64,000 nucleotides of DNA from Prochlorococcus sp. AG-418-I20 (GCA_003214175.1 QCLZ01000005.1:50064-114063), one strand, 5' to 3'; counted from the stretch's first letter, positions 16,841 to 26,485 are shown. Made by a program: numbers and translations. Notes: generated from the sequence alone by a model not told the origin.

Positions 16841-17914
16841 ATGAAGAAATATAAGATTGTTTTATTGTCAGGAGATGGAATTGGACCAGAGATTTCAGAA
16901 GTTTCAAAAAAAGTTTTAAAAAAGCTTTCAAAAAATCATAATTTCGAAATTGAGATTATTGAAAAATTATTTGGAGGGATAGCCTATGAAAAATATGGGA
17001 CTCCTGCTCCAGATGAGACATTAGATCAATGCAAAAAAAGTGATGCAGTACTTTTAGCATGTGTTGGAGATATTAAATATGACTCTCTTGAAAGAGAATT
17101 AAGACCAGAAACTGGCTTACTAAAATTAAGATCTGCCCTAAACCTTTTCGCAAATATCAGGCCTGTCAAAATAAGAAAATCTCTTTTAGATTCAAGTTCA
17201 TTAAAAAAAGAAATCGTTGAGAATGTAGATCTTATTGTTGTAAGAGAATTAATAGGAGGTATTTATTTTGGAAAACCAAGAGGGCACATAACAAATACAA
17301 AAATCCCAAAAGCTTTCAATACGATGGTTTATGATGCGGACGAAATAGAGAGAATAACTGAAATAGCAATAAAAATTGCTAACCAAAGAAATAAAAAAAT
17401 ATGTTCTGTTGATAAATCAAACGTTCTTGAGGTTAGTCAATTGTGGAGAGATACAGTTTTAAATATCACCTCAAAAGATAAAAAAATATCTTTAAGCAAT
17501 ATGTACGTTGATAATGCAGCAATGCAATTAGTTAGAGATCCTGGTCAATTTGATGTAATTTTAACTAGTAATTTATTTGGTGATATATTAAGCGATTTAG
17601 CCGCAATGTTAACTGGTTCTATTGGTATGCTTCCATCTGCATCTCTAAACAATAATGGGCCAGGAGTTTTTGAACCTGTTCATGGTTCGGCTCCTGATAT
17701 AGCTGGTAAAAACATAGCAAATCCTATTGCGATGCTTTTATCCGCTTCCATGATGTTAAAAATTGGTTTAAATGAAGAAGAAGCCGCAGAAAGTTTAGAA
17801 ACTGCTGTTGATAAAGTATTATCAAAAGGATTTAGAACAGCCGATTTAGCTGATGGGTCTTCCGCAGTATTATCTTGCAGTGAAATCGGAGATAAAATAA
17901 TAGATGAAATTTAA
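16841..17914 (+). CDS. leuB: 3-isopropylmalate dehydrogenase
   Basis: A 357-residue NAD-dependent decarboxylating dehydrogenase of leucine synthesis. LLSGDGIGPEI begins the fold; the substrate arginines lie in RPETGLLKLRSALNLFANIRPV; catalytic VRELIGGIYFGKPRG contains the Tyr; the metal aspartates are in GDILSDLAAML; and HGSAPDIAGKNIANP closes the NAD site. It is the last gene of the run beginning at 8781. Confidence 0.96.
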   Translation: MKKYKIVLLSGDGIGPEISEVSKKVLKKLSKNHNFEIEIIEKLFGGIAYEKYGTPAPDETLDQCKKSDAVLLACVGDIKYDSLERELRPETGLLKLRSALNLFANIRPVKIRKSLLDSSSLKKEIVENVDLIVVRELIGGIYFGKPRGHITNTKIPKAFNTMVYDADEIERITEIAIKIANQRNKKICSVDKSNVLEVSQLWRDTVLNITSKDKKISLSNMYVDNAAMQLVRDPGQFDVILTSNLFGDILSDLAAMLTGSIGMLPSASLNNNGPGVFEPVHGSAPDIAGKNIANPIAMLLSASMMLKIGLNEEEAAESLETAVDKVLSKGFRTADLADGSSAVLSCSEIGDKIIDEI

Positions 17915-18003
17915 AAATAAATTAATAAATAAAAAAATATTTTTAAGTTGAACATAAAGTTGGCATATGACCTGTCAGAATCATTAGATATTGTTTTTAA
18001 AAA

Positions 18004-18903
18004 ATGTCAAAACGTCATCCAGTAGTCGCTGTAACAGGATCTTCAGGAGCAGGAACAAGTACAGTAAAAAGAGCCTTTGAGCATATTTTTGCCAGAGAAG
18101 ATATTGTTCCCGCAGTTGTAGAAGGTGATAGTTATCACAGGTTTGAGAGAATGCCTATGAAAAAAGCTATGGCAGAGGCTCTTTCAAAAGGTGAAAATTT
18201 TTCTCACTTTGGTCCAGAGGCTAATCTTTTTGACAAGCTAGAAGAACTTTTTAAAATCTATGGTGAAACTGGAGGAGGGAAGAAAAGATATTATCTACAT
18301 AGTCCTGAAGAAGCGGAAGAACATAATACAAGACTTGGGACATCCTTAGAGCCAGGACAATTTACTCCATGGGAAGATATTCCTGAGGGGACAGACGTAC
18401 TTTTTTATGAAGGGTTACATGGCGGGGTGGAAGGTGATGGATACAATGTGGCATCTTATGCTGACTTACTTGTTGGAGTTGTTCCGATAACAAATTTAGA
18501 ATGGATTCAAAAAATTCATAGAGATAACGCAGAAAGAGGTTACTCAGCTGAAACCATTGTTGATACTATATTGAGAAGAATGCCTGATTACATAAATCAC
18601 ATTTGTCCACAATTTAGTAAAACCGATATTAATTTCCAAAGAATACCTACAATTGACACTTCCAATCCTTTCATATGCAGGAATATTCCAACTCCTGACG
18701 AGAGCTTTGTGATTATACATTTCAGAAAAGGGGCGAGAGAAAAATGGGGAATTGATTTTCAATACTTGCTTGGAATGATTCACGATTCATTTATGTCAAG
18801 TCCAACTAGTATCGTTGTAAATGGTGGAAAAATGGGTTTCGCAATGGAACTTATTCTTACTCCAATAATTCATAAAATGATTGAGGAGAAAAATAAAGGA
18901 TAA
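18004..18903 (+). CDS. prk: Phosphoribulokinase, proteobacterial (class I)-like
   Basis: A 299-residue kinase that phosphorylates ribulose 5-phosphate to RuBP for Rubisco. The P-loop is VAVTGSSGAGTST (residues 8-20). It lacks the regulatory cysteine that plant-type enzymes carry in a GDSGCGKST loop, and the only cysteines are in NHICPQF and FICRNIP. VEGDSYHR, HFGPEANLFD and LFYEGLHGGV follow the pattern of octameric proteobacterial enzymes. Thioredoxin/CP12 control through the P-loop cysteine is therefore not possible as in plants. The 90-bp leader is AT-rich with no structure I trust. Confidence 0.93.
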   Translation: MSKRHPVVAVTGSSGAGTSTVKRAFEHIFAREDIVPAVVEGDSYHRFERMPMKKAMAEALSKGENFSHFGPEANLFDKLEELFKIYGETGGGKKRYYLHSPEEAEEHNTRLGTSLEPGQFTPWEDIPEGTDVLFYEGLHGGVEGDGYNVASYADLLVGVVPITNLEWIQKIHRDNAERGYSAETIVDTILRRMPDYINHICPQFSKTDINFQRIPTIDTSNPFICRNIPTPDESFVIIHFRKGAREKWGIDFQYLLGMIHDSFMSSPTSIVVNGGKMGFAMELILTPIIHKMIEEKNKG

Positions 18904-19051
18904 TTAATAAATAGTTTTCAATTATCAACTCAAAACATTATATATTTTTTAAAATTTAAGGAGTTTCTAATCTAAAAAATCTCAAATTTTTATATATCTT
19001 TCTTGATAAAAGTACCTTACTTAGATTTAAATAGAAAAAACAGGTAACATT

Positions 19052-19933
19052 GTGTCATTAATCGACTGGTTTGCCGCAAGGCGTAAAGATCAATTTGTTG
19101 GGAAAGTTTCGCAAGATACTGACGAGGCAGATGGTTTGTGGGTTAAATGCTCAGAATGTTCGCAAGTGGCCTATAGAAAAGATCTAATTTCAAATTTCAA
19201 TGTTTGTAGTAATTGTGGACACCACAATAGGATTAATAGCGATGAAAGGATAAATATAATTGCTGATAAAAATTCATTCAAAGAATTTGACAGTTCACTT
19301 AGTCCTACAGATCCTTTAGGTTTTAAAGATAGAAGGGCATATGCTGATCGGATTAAAGAAAGTCAAGCAGGTACGGGTTTAAGAGATGGAGTTATAACAG
19401 GTTTATGTTCTGTAAATTCAATCCCTTTAGCATTAGCTGTTATGGATTTTAGATTTATGGGGGGATCCATGGGTTCAGTAGTTGGTGAAAAAATTACAAG
19501 GATAATTGAGAAAGCAACCAAAGAAAATTACCCTGTTCTAATTGTTTGCGCATCAGGTGGAGCAAGGATGCAAGAAGGAATGTTAAGTCTGATGCAAATG
19601 GCAAAAATATCTGGAGCACTAAAAAAACATAAAGAAAAAAATCTTCTTTATATGCCATTGTTAACTCATCCAACCACTGGAGGGGTAACAGCCAGCTTCG
19701 CGATGTTAGGTGATTTAATTTTGGCGGAACCTAAGGCTCTTATTGGATTTGCTGGTAGAAGAGTTATTGAGCAAACATTAAGAGAAAAATTACCCGATAA
19801 TTTTCAAACAGCTGAATATCTTCTTGAGCATGGTTTTGTTGATGTAATAGTAAAAAGGAAAGATCTCAAGGATACTTTGACCAAAATTTTAAAAATTCAC
19901 GGTGTAAAAGAATTTGCAGAATCAAACATATAA
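19052..19933 (+). CDS. accD: Acetyl-CoA carboxylase carboxyltransferase subunit beta
   Basis: A 293-residue subunit that, with AccA, transfers carboxyl from biotin to acetyl-CoA, the committing step of fatty-acid synthesis. The N-terminal four-Cys zinc finger is C33, C36, C52 and C55, followed by the crotonase-like core with [17 protein letters not shown] and [12 protein letters not shown]. Starts at GTG 19052, which gives the expected MSLIDWF N-terminus. The 148-bp upstream gap is AT-rich, with no further gene seen. Confidence 0.96.
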   Translation: MSLIDWFAARRKDQFVGKVSQDTDEADGLWVKCSECSQVAYRKDLISNFNVCSNCGHHNRINSDERINIIADKNSFKEFDSSLSPTDPLGFKDRRAYADRIKESQAGTGLRDGVITGLCSVNSIPLALAVMDFRFMGGSMGSVVGEKITRIIEKATKENYPVLIVCASGGARMQEGMLSLMQMAKISGALKKHKEKNLLYMPLLTHPTTGGVTASFAMLGDLILAEPKALIGFAGRRVIEQTLREKLPDNFQTAEYLLEHGFVDVIVKRKDLKDTLTKILKIHGVKEFAESNI

Positions 19934-19934
19934 A

Positions 19935-20327
19935 ATGAAAATTATTTCTAATTTATTTTATTTTTCATTAACTCTTTTATTTTTGATTCTAAATTTTGCT
20001 CCCTATTCATATGCAATAGGAAATGTTGATTGGGTTCTTCTAAAAGAGAATAATGATGGGAAAGAATGGCTAGATAAAGGAAGTATCAAGTCTCTTCCTA
20101 ATGGTGAAATAAGTGTCCTGACCAAGTTTTTTAAAAATCCAACTAATTCTGATGATGATGGAGAGTTATCACTTTATGTAATGAGAATTAACTGCGATGA
20201 AAAAAAGTTCAAAGATACTTCCATAAATGGAATTCCTCAATTCAATTCAAAATGGCAAACTTCTAATAATGATGAACTTATAGATGATGTTATTGAAAAT
20301 AGTTGTTCAGAGTTTATTAATGGATAA
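19935..20327 (+). CDS. Secreted hypothetical protein, 130 residues
   Basis: The ATG at 19935, one base after the accD stop, gives a clean signal peptide (MKIISNLFYFSLTLLFLILNFAPYSYA, cut before IGNVDW). The mature part is about 100 residues with WLDKGSIKSLPNGEISVLTKF and two cysteines (in INCDE and NSCSEF) that could form a disulfide. The pattern resembles the small surface-adhesin-E-like/exported proteins of cyanobacteria. Location is periplasm or lumen; function unknown. Two bases separate it from the next gene. Confidence 0.75.
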   Translation: MKIISNLFYFSLTLLFLILNFAPYSYAIGNVDWVLLKENNDGKEWLDKGSIKSLPNGEISVLTKFFKNPTNSDDDGELSLYVMRINCDEKKFKDTSINGIPQFNSKWQTSNNDELIDDVIENSCSEFING

Positions 20328-20329
20328 GA

Positions 20330-21427
20330 ATGAATACAAAAAATAAAAAATTAAAAATTGCAATCGCTGGACTAGGGTTTGGGAAAAAAGTTCATTTAGA
20401 AGCGCTAAAAGAGTCGGATTATTTAAAGCCTGTAGCTATTTATCATTATGAGAAAGCGCAACAATCGATTTTAGAAAAAGAAACGGAATTAGAGTTTTTT
20501 TATAATTGGGAAGACTTAGTTAAATCTCCTGAAATTGATGGGATTATTATTGCTACCCCTCCTGAATCAAGATTCAAATTAGCAAAACAAGCGCTTGAGA
20601 ATAATAAAAATTTGCTATTAGAAAAACCCGTTTCAATATCGTCCTCTGAAATTGAAGAACTTCAGAGACTATCTTTGATAAATAACTTAAGCGTATGTGT
20701 TGATTTCGAATATAGAGCAGTACCTCTTTTCCTTCAGACAAAAAAACTTATTGATGAACAAATCTTAGGAGATATGTATTTAGTCAAATTAGACTGGTTA
20801 ATGGGAAGCAGATCTGACCCTAAAAGAGCTTGGAATTGGTATTCTTTGGAAGAAAAAGGTGGAGGAGTTATTGGCGCCTTAGGTACTCATGCATTCGATA
20901 TATTGAACTGGTTTTTTGGAGAATCAATAAACGTATCTGGCAAGTTAGCAACATCAATTAAAAAAAGACCTTTACCTAATTCATCAGATTTAAATGATGT
21001 TACTAGCGAGGATGTTTGTTTAGCTAATTTAGAAATATCAAATTACAGCTCGAATCTTATTCCATGTCAGGTATCTTTATCATCGATTTCTAAAAACGGT
21101 AGAGGATTTTGTTTGGAAATATATGGAAGCAAAGGTTCACTTATTCTTAAAAGCGAGAACCAAAAAGATTACGTACATGGTTTTAATTTGAAATATTCGA
21201 ACAACGAAAATAAAATACAAAATTTAACTGCAGATTCAAGTTTTAATTTCGAAAAAACATGGACTGATGGAAGGATAGCTCCAGTTTTGAGAATTCAAAA
21301 TTTATGGGCTGAGAGTATAATTAATAAAACACCTGTAATCCCAGGCTTATGTGAGGGACTTGCTAGTCATAAAGTTTGCGAAGCAATAAGAGAATCATCC
21401 AAGAGTGGTTTAAATACAAAAATATAG
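20330..21427 (+). CDS. Gfo/Idh/MocA-family NAD(P)-dependent oxidoreductase
   Basis: A 365-residue dehydrogenase. The Rossmann loop IAGLGFGKKVH, the cofactor-proximal motif LLLEKPVS and the substrate-side GGVIGALGTHAFDILNWFFG are all present. The family acts on sugars, inositol or biliverdin; this one is not BvdR-like in length or motifs, and the substrate is open. It lies between a secreted protein and fba and is probably read with the upstream pair. Confidence 0.88.
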   Translation: MNTKNKKLKIAIAGLGFGKKVHLEALKESDYLKPVAIYHYEKAQQSILEKETELEFFYNWEDLVKSPEIDGIIIATPPESRFKLAKQALENNKNLLLEKPVSISSSEIEELQRLSLINNLSVCVDFEYRAVPLFLQTKKLIDEQILGDMYLVKLDWLMGSRSDPKRAWNWYSLEEKGGGVIGALGTHAFDILNWFFGESINVSGKLATSIKKRPLPNSSDLNDVTSEDVCLANLEISNYSSNLIPCQVSLSSISKNGRGFCLEIYGSKGSLILKSENQKDYVHGFNLKYSNNENKIQNLTADSSFNFEKTWTDGRIAPVLRIQNLWAESIINKTPVIPGLCEGLASHKVCEAIRESSKSGLNTKI

Positions 21428-21519
21428 ATTTTGTATATCTAATAACGTGACATTTGATCCCTCTTTGTACTAAACTCTCGGAAACAATTGCTTTGTATAG
21501 CAACTAACTAATTTTAATT

Positions 21520-22593
21520 ATGGCCCTCGTTCCACTAAGACTACTTTTAGATCACGCTGCTGAGAATGGTTACGGTATTCCAGCTTTTAATGTTAATAAC
21601 CTTGAGCAAGTCCAAGCAATCATGGAAGCAGCCTATGAAACTGATAGTCCTGTAATCCTCCAAGCTTCAAGAGGGGCAAGAAGTTATGCAGGAGAAATTT
21701 TCCTACGTCATTTAATACTTGCTGCAACTGAAACCTATCCAAATATTCCAGTCGTAATGCACCAAGACCATGGTAACGAGCCATCTACATGCTATTCAGC
21801 AGCAATAAATGGTTTCACATCAGTAATGATGGATGGTTCTCTAGAGGCAGATGCAAAAACACCAGCTAGTTATGAATATAATGTTGCAGTAACTAAAAAA
21901 GTAGTGGATTTTGCTCATTCAGTTGGAGTTAGTGTTGAAGGAGAATTAGGATGCTTGGGTTCATTAGAGACAGGAAAAGGTGAGGCTGAAGATGGTCATG
22001 GATTTGAAGGTGAACTTTCTACAGATATGCTTTTGACTGATCCTGATGAAGCTGCAGATTTTGTTGCTAAAACAAAAGTTGACGCTTTAGCTATTGCTAT
22101 AGGTACAAGTCATGGTGCTTATAAATTCACAAGGAAGCCTACAGGAGAAGTTCTTGCAATAAGCAGAATTGCTGAAATCCATAAAGCACTTCCAAATACA
22201 CATCTTGTAATGCATGGATCTAGTTCAGTGCCTCAGGAATGGTTGGATATCATTAACAAATATGGTGGTGAAATTCCTCAAACATATGGTGTTCCTGTTG
22301 AAGAGATTCAAGAAGGAATAAGAAATGGAGTTAGGAAAGTTAACATTGATACGGATAACAGACTTGCTTTCACTGCCGCGGTCAGAGAGGCAGCATTTGC
22401 TGATAAGGCAAACTTTGACCCAAGACATTTCAACAAACCTGCTAGAAAATACATGAAGCAAGTTTGTCTTGACAGATACAAGCAGTTCTGGTGCGAAGGT
22501 CAAGCAAGTAAGATCAAGCAAAACAGCACTAATTACTTTGCTGATCTTTACGCTAAAGGTGAATTAGATCCCAAAGTAAAAGCTACTGTTTAA
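21520..22593 (+). CDS. fba: Fructose-bisphosphate aldolase, class II
   Basis: A 357-residue zinc aldolase (Calvin-cycle type, also FbaA/CbbA) that joins DHAP with GAP, and DHAP with erythrose 4-phosphate to make SBP. The zinc histidines lie in [22 protein letters not shown] and [10 protein letters not shown], and the catalytic Asp is in HQDHG. The glycine-rich phosphate loop is present. It is followed by a strong terminator, so it is probably a separate, well-expressed unit. Confidence 0.96.
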   Translation: MALVPLRLLLDHAAENGYGIPAFNVNNLEQVQAIMEAAYETDSPVILQASRGARSYAGEIFLRHLILAATETYPNIPVVMHQDHGNEPSTCYSAAINGFTSVMMDGSLEADAKTPASYEYNVAVTKKVVDFAHSVGVSVEGELGCLGSLETGKGEAEDGHGFEGELSTDMLLTDPDEAADFVAKTKVDALAIAIGTSHGAYKFTRKPTGEVLAISRIAEIHKALPNTHLVMHGSSSVPQEWLDIINKYGGEIPQTYGVPVEEIQEGIRNGVRKVNIDTDNRLAFTAAVREAAFADKANFDPRHFNKPARKYMKQVCLDRYKQFWCEGQASKIKQNSTNYFADLYAKGELDPKVKATV

Positions 22594-22612
22594 TTAATAA
22601 CGAAATCAAACA

Positions 22613-22646
22613 AAAAAAAGACTGCCAGAATTGGGGGTCTTTTTTT
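22613..22646. terminator. Bidirectional rho-independent terminator between fba and purQ
   Basis: AAAAAAAGAC (22613-22622) pairs with GTCTTTTTTT (22637-22646). Inside, TGCC and GGGG extend the stem with one mismatch around an AGAATT loop. A-run and T-run on the two sides let it work for both convergent genes. It overlaps the purQ stop codon. Confidence 0.85.
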
Positions 22647-23310
22647 ATTTCAATATTAATGATTTTAATGTAAAGAGACCATCAGTCCCACCAATTATCT
22701 CGTCACATGAACGCTCTGGATGAGGCATTAAACCTAGAACATTTCCCTTTTCATTAGTTATGCCTGCGATATCGAATGAGGATCCATTTGGATTATTTTT
22801 ATATTTCAAAGCAATCAAGTCATTATCTACAAGTTTTTTAAAAGTATCAGAATCACAATGATATCTTCCTTCCCCATGCGCTATTGGCAACTTAATAGTT
22901 TGTTTTTCACCTTCATTATTAAACCAACCTCCTTTTGAAGAAACAATATCAAGTTCAACATCATCACAGATGAAATTAAGGTTTTTATTTGCAGTAAGAG
23001 CACCAGGCAAAAAACCTGATTCTGTTAAAATTTGAAACCCATTACAAATTCCTAAAACTCTTTTTCCGCTTTTAACAAATTCATCCAAGGCATTTATTAA
23101 TGGCGAGAATCTAGCAATTGCGCCGCATCTTAAATAATCACCATAGCTAAATCCTCCAGGTAAAACTATTGCATCTACATCGCTTAAATCTGAAGACTCA
23201 TGCCACAAGTATTTTGTTCTTATGTCTAAACAACCTTCCAGTGCCCATGAAACATCGCGATCACAATTAGAACCAGGGAAGACAACAACTCCTACAGTAA
23301 AATTATTCAT
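22645..23310 (-). CDS. purQ: Phosphoribosylformylglycinamidine synthase subunit PurQ (glutaminase)
   Basis: A 221-residue class I glutamine amidotransferase that feeds ammonia to PurL in purine synthesis. The nucleophile is the Cys in [11 protein letters not shown], the His/Glu partners are in [10 protein letters not shown], and [14 protein letters not shown] opens the protein in the typical way. It lies one base after purS, and PurS-PurQ-PurL form a complex; purL is not in this window. Confidence 0.96.
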   Translation of the reverse strand: MNNFTVGVVVFPGSNCDRDVSWALEGCLDIRTKYLWHESSDLSDVDAIVLPGGFSYGDYLRCGAIARFSPLINALDEFVKSGKRVLGICNGFQILTESGFLPGALTANKNLNFICDDVELDIVSSKGGWFNNEGEKQTIKLPIAHGEGRYHCDSDTFKKLVDNDLIALKYKNNPNGSSFDIAGITNEKGNVLGLMPHPERSCDEIIGGTDGLFTLKSLILK

Positions 23311-23311
23311 C

Positions 23312-23566
23312 TTATAATTTTTCTAGTGAATACTCATAATCTTCAATAACAGTATTTGCGAATAACCTATCACACAATAAATCAATTTTTTCTCTTACTT
23401 CGTTTTCACCATTACCTTCTATTTTTACTTCAATCATTTTTCCTATACGTAATGATTTTATTCCCTCGGCTCCAAGTTTTATAGAAGCAGATTTGGTAGC
23501 TTCCCCTGCTGGATCTAAAACTGAAGGTCTTAGTCTTACAAAAACTTTTACAGCAAATTGGTCCAA
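23312..23566 (-). CDS. purS: Phosphoribosylformylglycinamidine synthase subunit PurS
   Basis: An 84-residue structural subunit that bridges PurQ and Pur[23 protein letters not shown] and the late IEVKIEGN are typical of the family, with the usual length. It forms a two-gene operon with purQ, separated by a single base. Confidence 0.95.
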   Translation of the reverse strand: MDQFAVKVFVRLRPSVLDPAGEATKSASIKLGAEGIKSLRIGKMIEVKIEGNGENEVREKIDLLCDRLFANTVIEDYEYSLEKL

Positions 23567-23663
23567 TTAAAAAATAATTTCTACTAGAAGATTAGTTTAA
23601 ATTCAAATAAAAAGTACTTTTGATTAATAAACAAATATTTTTAGCTTAAGGTTTTCTGAATTT

Positions 23664-23828
23664 TTAAATGTTTATGTAGCCTTTACCAAAACAAACAAAG
23701 CAAGTTCTTCTTGAATTTTCAGGTGTTTTAAAATTTCCTGCCCCACCACATTTGGAACATTTGATTTTATCAATTGATATTACATCCTCAGAGATTATTT
23801 GTTTTAAAGCAATTTTTGGATTTTCCAT
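23664..23828 (-). CDS. 54-residue DnaJ-type zinc-finger peptide
   Basis: An ATG frame in the gap upstream of purS. It contains two CxxCxGxG motifs, CSKCGGAG and CFVCFGKG, separated by about 12 residues, the arrangement of one zinc site from the DnaJ cysteine-rich domain. Its N-terminus (MENPKIALKQIISEDV) is short and charged. Similar stand-alone zinc fingers (the BSD2 class) act as chaperones, in plants for Rubisco large subunit; whether this one does is unknown. The paired motifs make coding nearly certain despite its size. Confidence 0.82.
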   Translation of the reverse strand: MENPKIALKQIISEDVISIDKIKCSKCGGAGNFKTPENSRRTCFVCFGKGYINI

Positions 23829-23874
23829 TTAGGACTATCTACTGTAGTAAGTATCCCGACAGCTAACTATAAAG

Positions 23875-24939
23875 TCAAATTGCTATTTTTGGGTCACTTA
23901 AAATCTTAAATTTCTCTTTAATTTTTGTATTCAAAATTTTTATAGAATTTTTATCAAAGGAAATTATTACTAATTCAAGACCAGCATTATCATTTGGTCT
24001 CCAACAATTGTCTGGGGCTTCTTCATACCAAGTATTAATTTTTTTTCCAACAATTTGTATTTGTAAAGGAAATGATTTGTTTGGTATCCAAATACGTCCT
24101 TTTATTCGAAGAATATTTAATTCATCCAAGATTTTTGAAATCTCTTTCTCAAAGTCATTTTTTTCAAGGAAATAATTTAATTTAATTGAATCTGATACAA
24201 GCTCAACATGATTATGATCATGTTCTTCAGTTAAAAATTCTTTATAGGTCTCTTTTTTAAATTTAATATCAAATATGTAATTTAAATCAATTTTGCCATT
24301 TTTGGATTTGACGACTGGCACATATGAGTTCAGACTTCCCTTGATTTTGTTTTTTACAAAATCAAATTGATAATCATCTAAGATGTCTGACCTTGAAACT
24401 AAAACGATATCAGAGACTTCGAGTTGCTCCTCAAAAAGTTCTTCAATAGAAGTGTTGTGATCAATTTTATCTGTATCATTATATTGTTTTGTTATTTTAT
24501 TTAGATCATTAATTGGTGAGCCATTAAGCATTGATTCTCCATTAACGATGCCAACAACAACATCAAGGTAGATAGAAGACCTAATTTCAGGCCAGTTAAG
24601 TGCTTGAATTAAGGGAATTGGTAGTGCCAATCCGCTTGTTTCGATAATTATTGATTCGATAGGAGGATTAAATTCGAGGAGAGATTTTATTGAGGGAATA
24701 AAATCATCTTGAACAGTACAACATAAACAACCATTATTTAATTCGATTACACAGTCCTCTTCAGTGTCATCGCATCTATCGCAACTTTTAATCAAATCAC
24801 CGTCAATTCCAACATCACCAAATTCATTGATTATTAAACCAAATTTTTTATTACTCTCTTTTAATAAATATCTAAGAAAAGTTGTTTTACCTGAGCCGAG
24901 AAACCCTGAAACTACTATTACGGGTATTTTCTTTTTCAT
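23875..24939 (-). CDS. CobW/ZNG1-family G3E GTPase
   Basis: A 354-residue P-loop GTPase of the metal-chaperone family. Walker A GFLGSGKTT is at about residues 12-20, the metal site is the hallmark CxCC in LNNGCLCCTV, and a further CDRCDDTEEDC cluster lies just before it. The C-terminal CobW_C domain contains RIKGRIWIPNKSFPLQIQ. Members insert zinc or cobalt into client enzymes. There is a His-rich EEHDHNHVE segment that could be an extra metal site. It is 10 bp from the pentapeptide gene upstream. Confidence 0.88.
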   Translation of the reverse strand: MKKKIPVIVVSGFLGSGKTTFLRYLLKESNKKFGLIINEFGDVGIDGDLIKSCDRCDDTEEDCVIELNNGCLCCTVQDDFIPSIKSLLEFNPPIESIIIETSGLALPIPLIQALNWPEIRSSIYLDVVVGIVNGESMLNGSPINDLNKITKQYNDTDKIDHNTSIEELFEEQLEVSDIVLVSRSDILDDYQFDFVKNKIKGSLNSYVPVVKSKNGKIDLNYIFDIKFKKETYKEFLTEEHDHNHVELVSDSIKLNYFLEKNDFEKEISKILDELNILRIKGRIWIPNKSFPLQIQIVGKKINTWYEEAPDNCWRPNDNAGLELVIISFDKNSIKILNTKIKEKFKILSDPKIAI

Positions 24940-24948
24940 AATTAGTTA

Positions 24949-25461
24949 TTAACATCCTAAACTATACTCTGTACTCTCTCCTGTAGAACTATTTGTACCA
25001 TTAGCTATCGCACATAATTGTTTTTGTTGTGTACGACTAAGAACAGCATCAGTAAAATCTGCACCATCTATTTTTGCTCCTTCAAAATTACTCTCCATTA
25101 ATAAAGCATTTGTAAAATTAACATCTGAAAGATCTGCATCTGTAAAGTCGGTTGCATAGGCAAGCGCGTCTCTCAAATTAGCCCCAGTAAACTTTGCATT
25201 TTGCAATTTACTATTATTAAATACCGCGCCTTCTAAATTACTTTCACTGAAATTAAACCCATTCAAATCAAACTTAACGTATTCGTTACCGCTTAAATCT
25301 TGACCATGCATATCTGGCTCTAAATTAAGGTCTTGTTGGTTTCTAATCTCAGGAGGTCTTTTAGCCCATACAGAATTTACTGAATGAAAAAATAATATCC
25401 CAACGAATAAAAAAGCAATTAATGCGTTCTTTAGTGAGGGGAAAACAATTGATTTAATCAT
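24949..25461 (-). CDS. Secreted or membrane-anchored pentapeptide-repeat protein
   Basis: A 170-residue protein with an N-terminal hydrophobic signal (residues about 12-33, ending SVWA), then about nine tandem A(D/N)LxX pentapeptides from residue 65 to 135, which fold into a right-handed quadrilateral beta helix. Two cysteines in the tail (KQLCAIANG and SLGC) may form a disulfide. Probable location is thylakoid lumen or periplasm. Function of this class is unknown. It begins 63 bp from the divergent UPRT-like gene. Confidence 0.85.
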   Translation of the reverse strand: MIKSIVFPSLKNALIAFLFVGILFFHSVNSVWAKRPPEIRNQQDLNLEPDMHGQDLSGNEYVKFDLNGFNFSESNLEGAVFNNSKLQNAKFTGANLRDALAYATDFTDADLSDVNFTNALLMESNFEGAKIDGADFTDAVLSRTQQKQLCAIANGTNSSTGESTEYSLGC

Positions 25462-25524
25462 AATAAAACTGTATTTTAGAACTTAAGTATTTAAAACTTG
25501 TAAGAGTATCTTAAAGGAAAATAT

Positions 25525-26142
25525 ATGGCAATGTCACTAAAGGTTATTGTTCCTCCTCATCCATTAATAAAACATTGGCTTTCTATATTACGAGAAAAGA
25601 ACACTCCAAATATTTTGTACTCAACAGGATATGAACAATTGGGGAAATGGCTTACTTATGAAGCATTACGTAATTGGCTACCATATAAAAAAGAAATCAT
25701 AAATACTGAGAATGGGGAATCACATGGATTTTTTATTAACAATGAATATCCAATAAAAGTTTTTGCAATGATGCCCGAAGGCTTATCTCTATGGCTCGGA
25801 TCTAAAGAGGTAATTCCCAATTCGACACTTTCATTGGGAGAGCTACCTAAGAGTATTGAATCAAATGAGGGAGTTATATTTTATTCGGAGCAAATAACGA
25901 CAAAATCAGCAACAATAGAAAATTTAATTAATTTAAAAAAATTAGGAGTTGATGCAAATAGGATTTTATTAATAACTTCTATTTGCTCAAACAAAGGGTT
26001 AAATGAAATCGCGAAATTATTCCCTAATCAGGTAATCTACACCTCTTGCATAGATGAGGAAGATGAAAACACAAAATTATTGGTACCGGGCATTGGGAAT
26101 CCTTTATTGCGTTTGAGTACTATATTTCGAGATAAGAACTAA
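25525..26142 (+). CDS. Uracil phosphoribosyltransferase-like protein
   Basis: A 205-residue protein that keeps the start (PPHPLIKHWLSILR) and end (VPGIGNPLLRL) of uracil phosphoribosyltransferase and a similar length. However, the PRPP-binding DPxxATG loop cannot be found; its place holds FYSEQITTKSATIENLI. RILLITSICSNKGLNEIA corresponds to the helix after that loop. Salvage of uracil may therefore have been lost and another role gained. No upp-like neighbour (uraA, pyrR) is present. Confidence 0.65.
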   Translation: MAMSLKVIVPPHPLIKHWLSILREKNTPNILYSTGYEQLGKWLTYEALRNWLPYKKEIINTENGESHGFFINNEYPIKVFAMMPEGLSLWLGSKEVIPNSTLSLGELPKSIESNEGVIFYSEQITTKSATIENLINLKKLGVDANRILLITSICSNKGLNEIAKLFPNQVIYTSCIDEEDENTKLLVPGIGNPLLRLSTIFRDKN

Positions 26143-26171
26143 TATATAATATAGGAGTGAAAATTTTACTA

Positions 26172-26462
26172 ATGTCTGAATACAGAGATTCGTCTTCAAA
26201 TAATCTTTTATCATTAATAAGCGGTGCTTTTATTGGAGCGGCAGGTCTAGCTTGGTGGTTAATATCCGAAGCAGACAAAAGAAAGGAGGAAAAAAAACAA
26301 AAAGCAATGATGTATTCCTCCAGAATTCAAGACGGGTCTGAAGCGATTGATTCAAATGAAAATATAAATGAAGTTGCAGGAGAAAATCTGGAGAAGAAAG
26401 TTGAGCAACTTAATTCTGCAATTGCTGATGTGAGGAAGCAACTTGAAGAGTTGGGGCAATAG
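26172..26462 (+). CDS. Small single-helix membrane protein with coiled coil
   Basis: Ninety-six residues from the ATG at 26172 (a GTG at 26157 would add five, but its AGGAG touches the codon directly). An N-terminal membrane helix (LLSLISGAFIGAAGLAWWLI) is followed by a charged KRKEEKKQK segment and a C-terminal coiled coil (LEKKVEQLNSAIADVRKQLEEL). TATAAT directly precedes the leader. No named family recognised. It lies 23 bp before ilvD, so it may be co-transcribed. Confidence 0.7.
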   Translation: MSEYRDSSSNNLLSLISGAFIGAAGLAWWLISEADKRKEEKKQKAMMYSSRIQDGSEAIDSNENINEVAGENLEKKVEQLNSAIADVRKQLEELGQ

Positions 26463-26485
26463 AATAAAAAAGGTTCTCAAATAAT

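Noticed and set aside
22225..22521. 98-codon antisense frame inside fba
   Set aside because: Shadow of the conserved aldolase coding strand.
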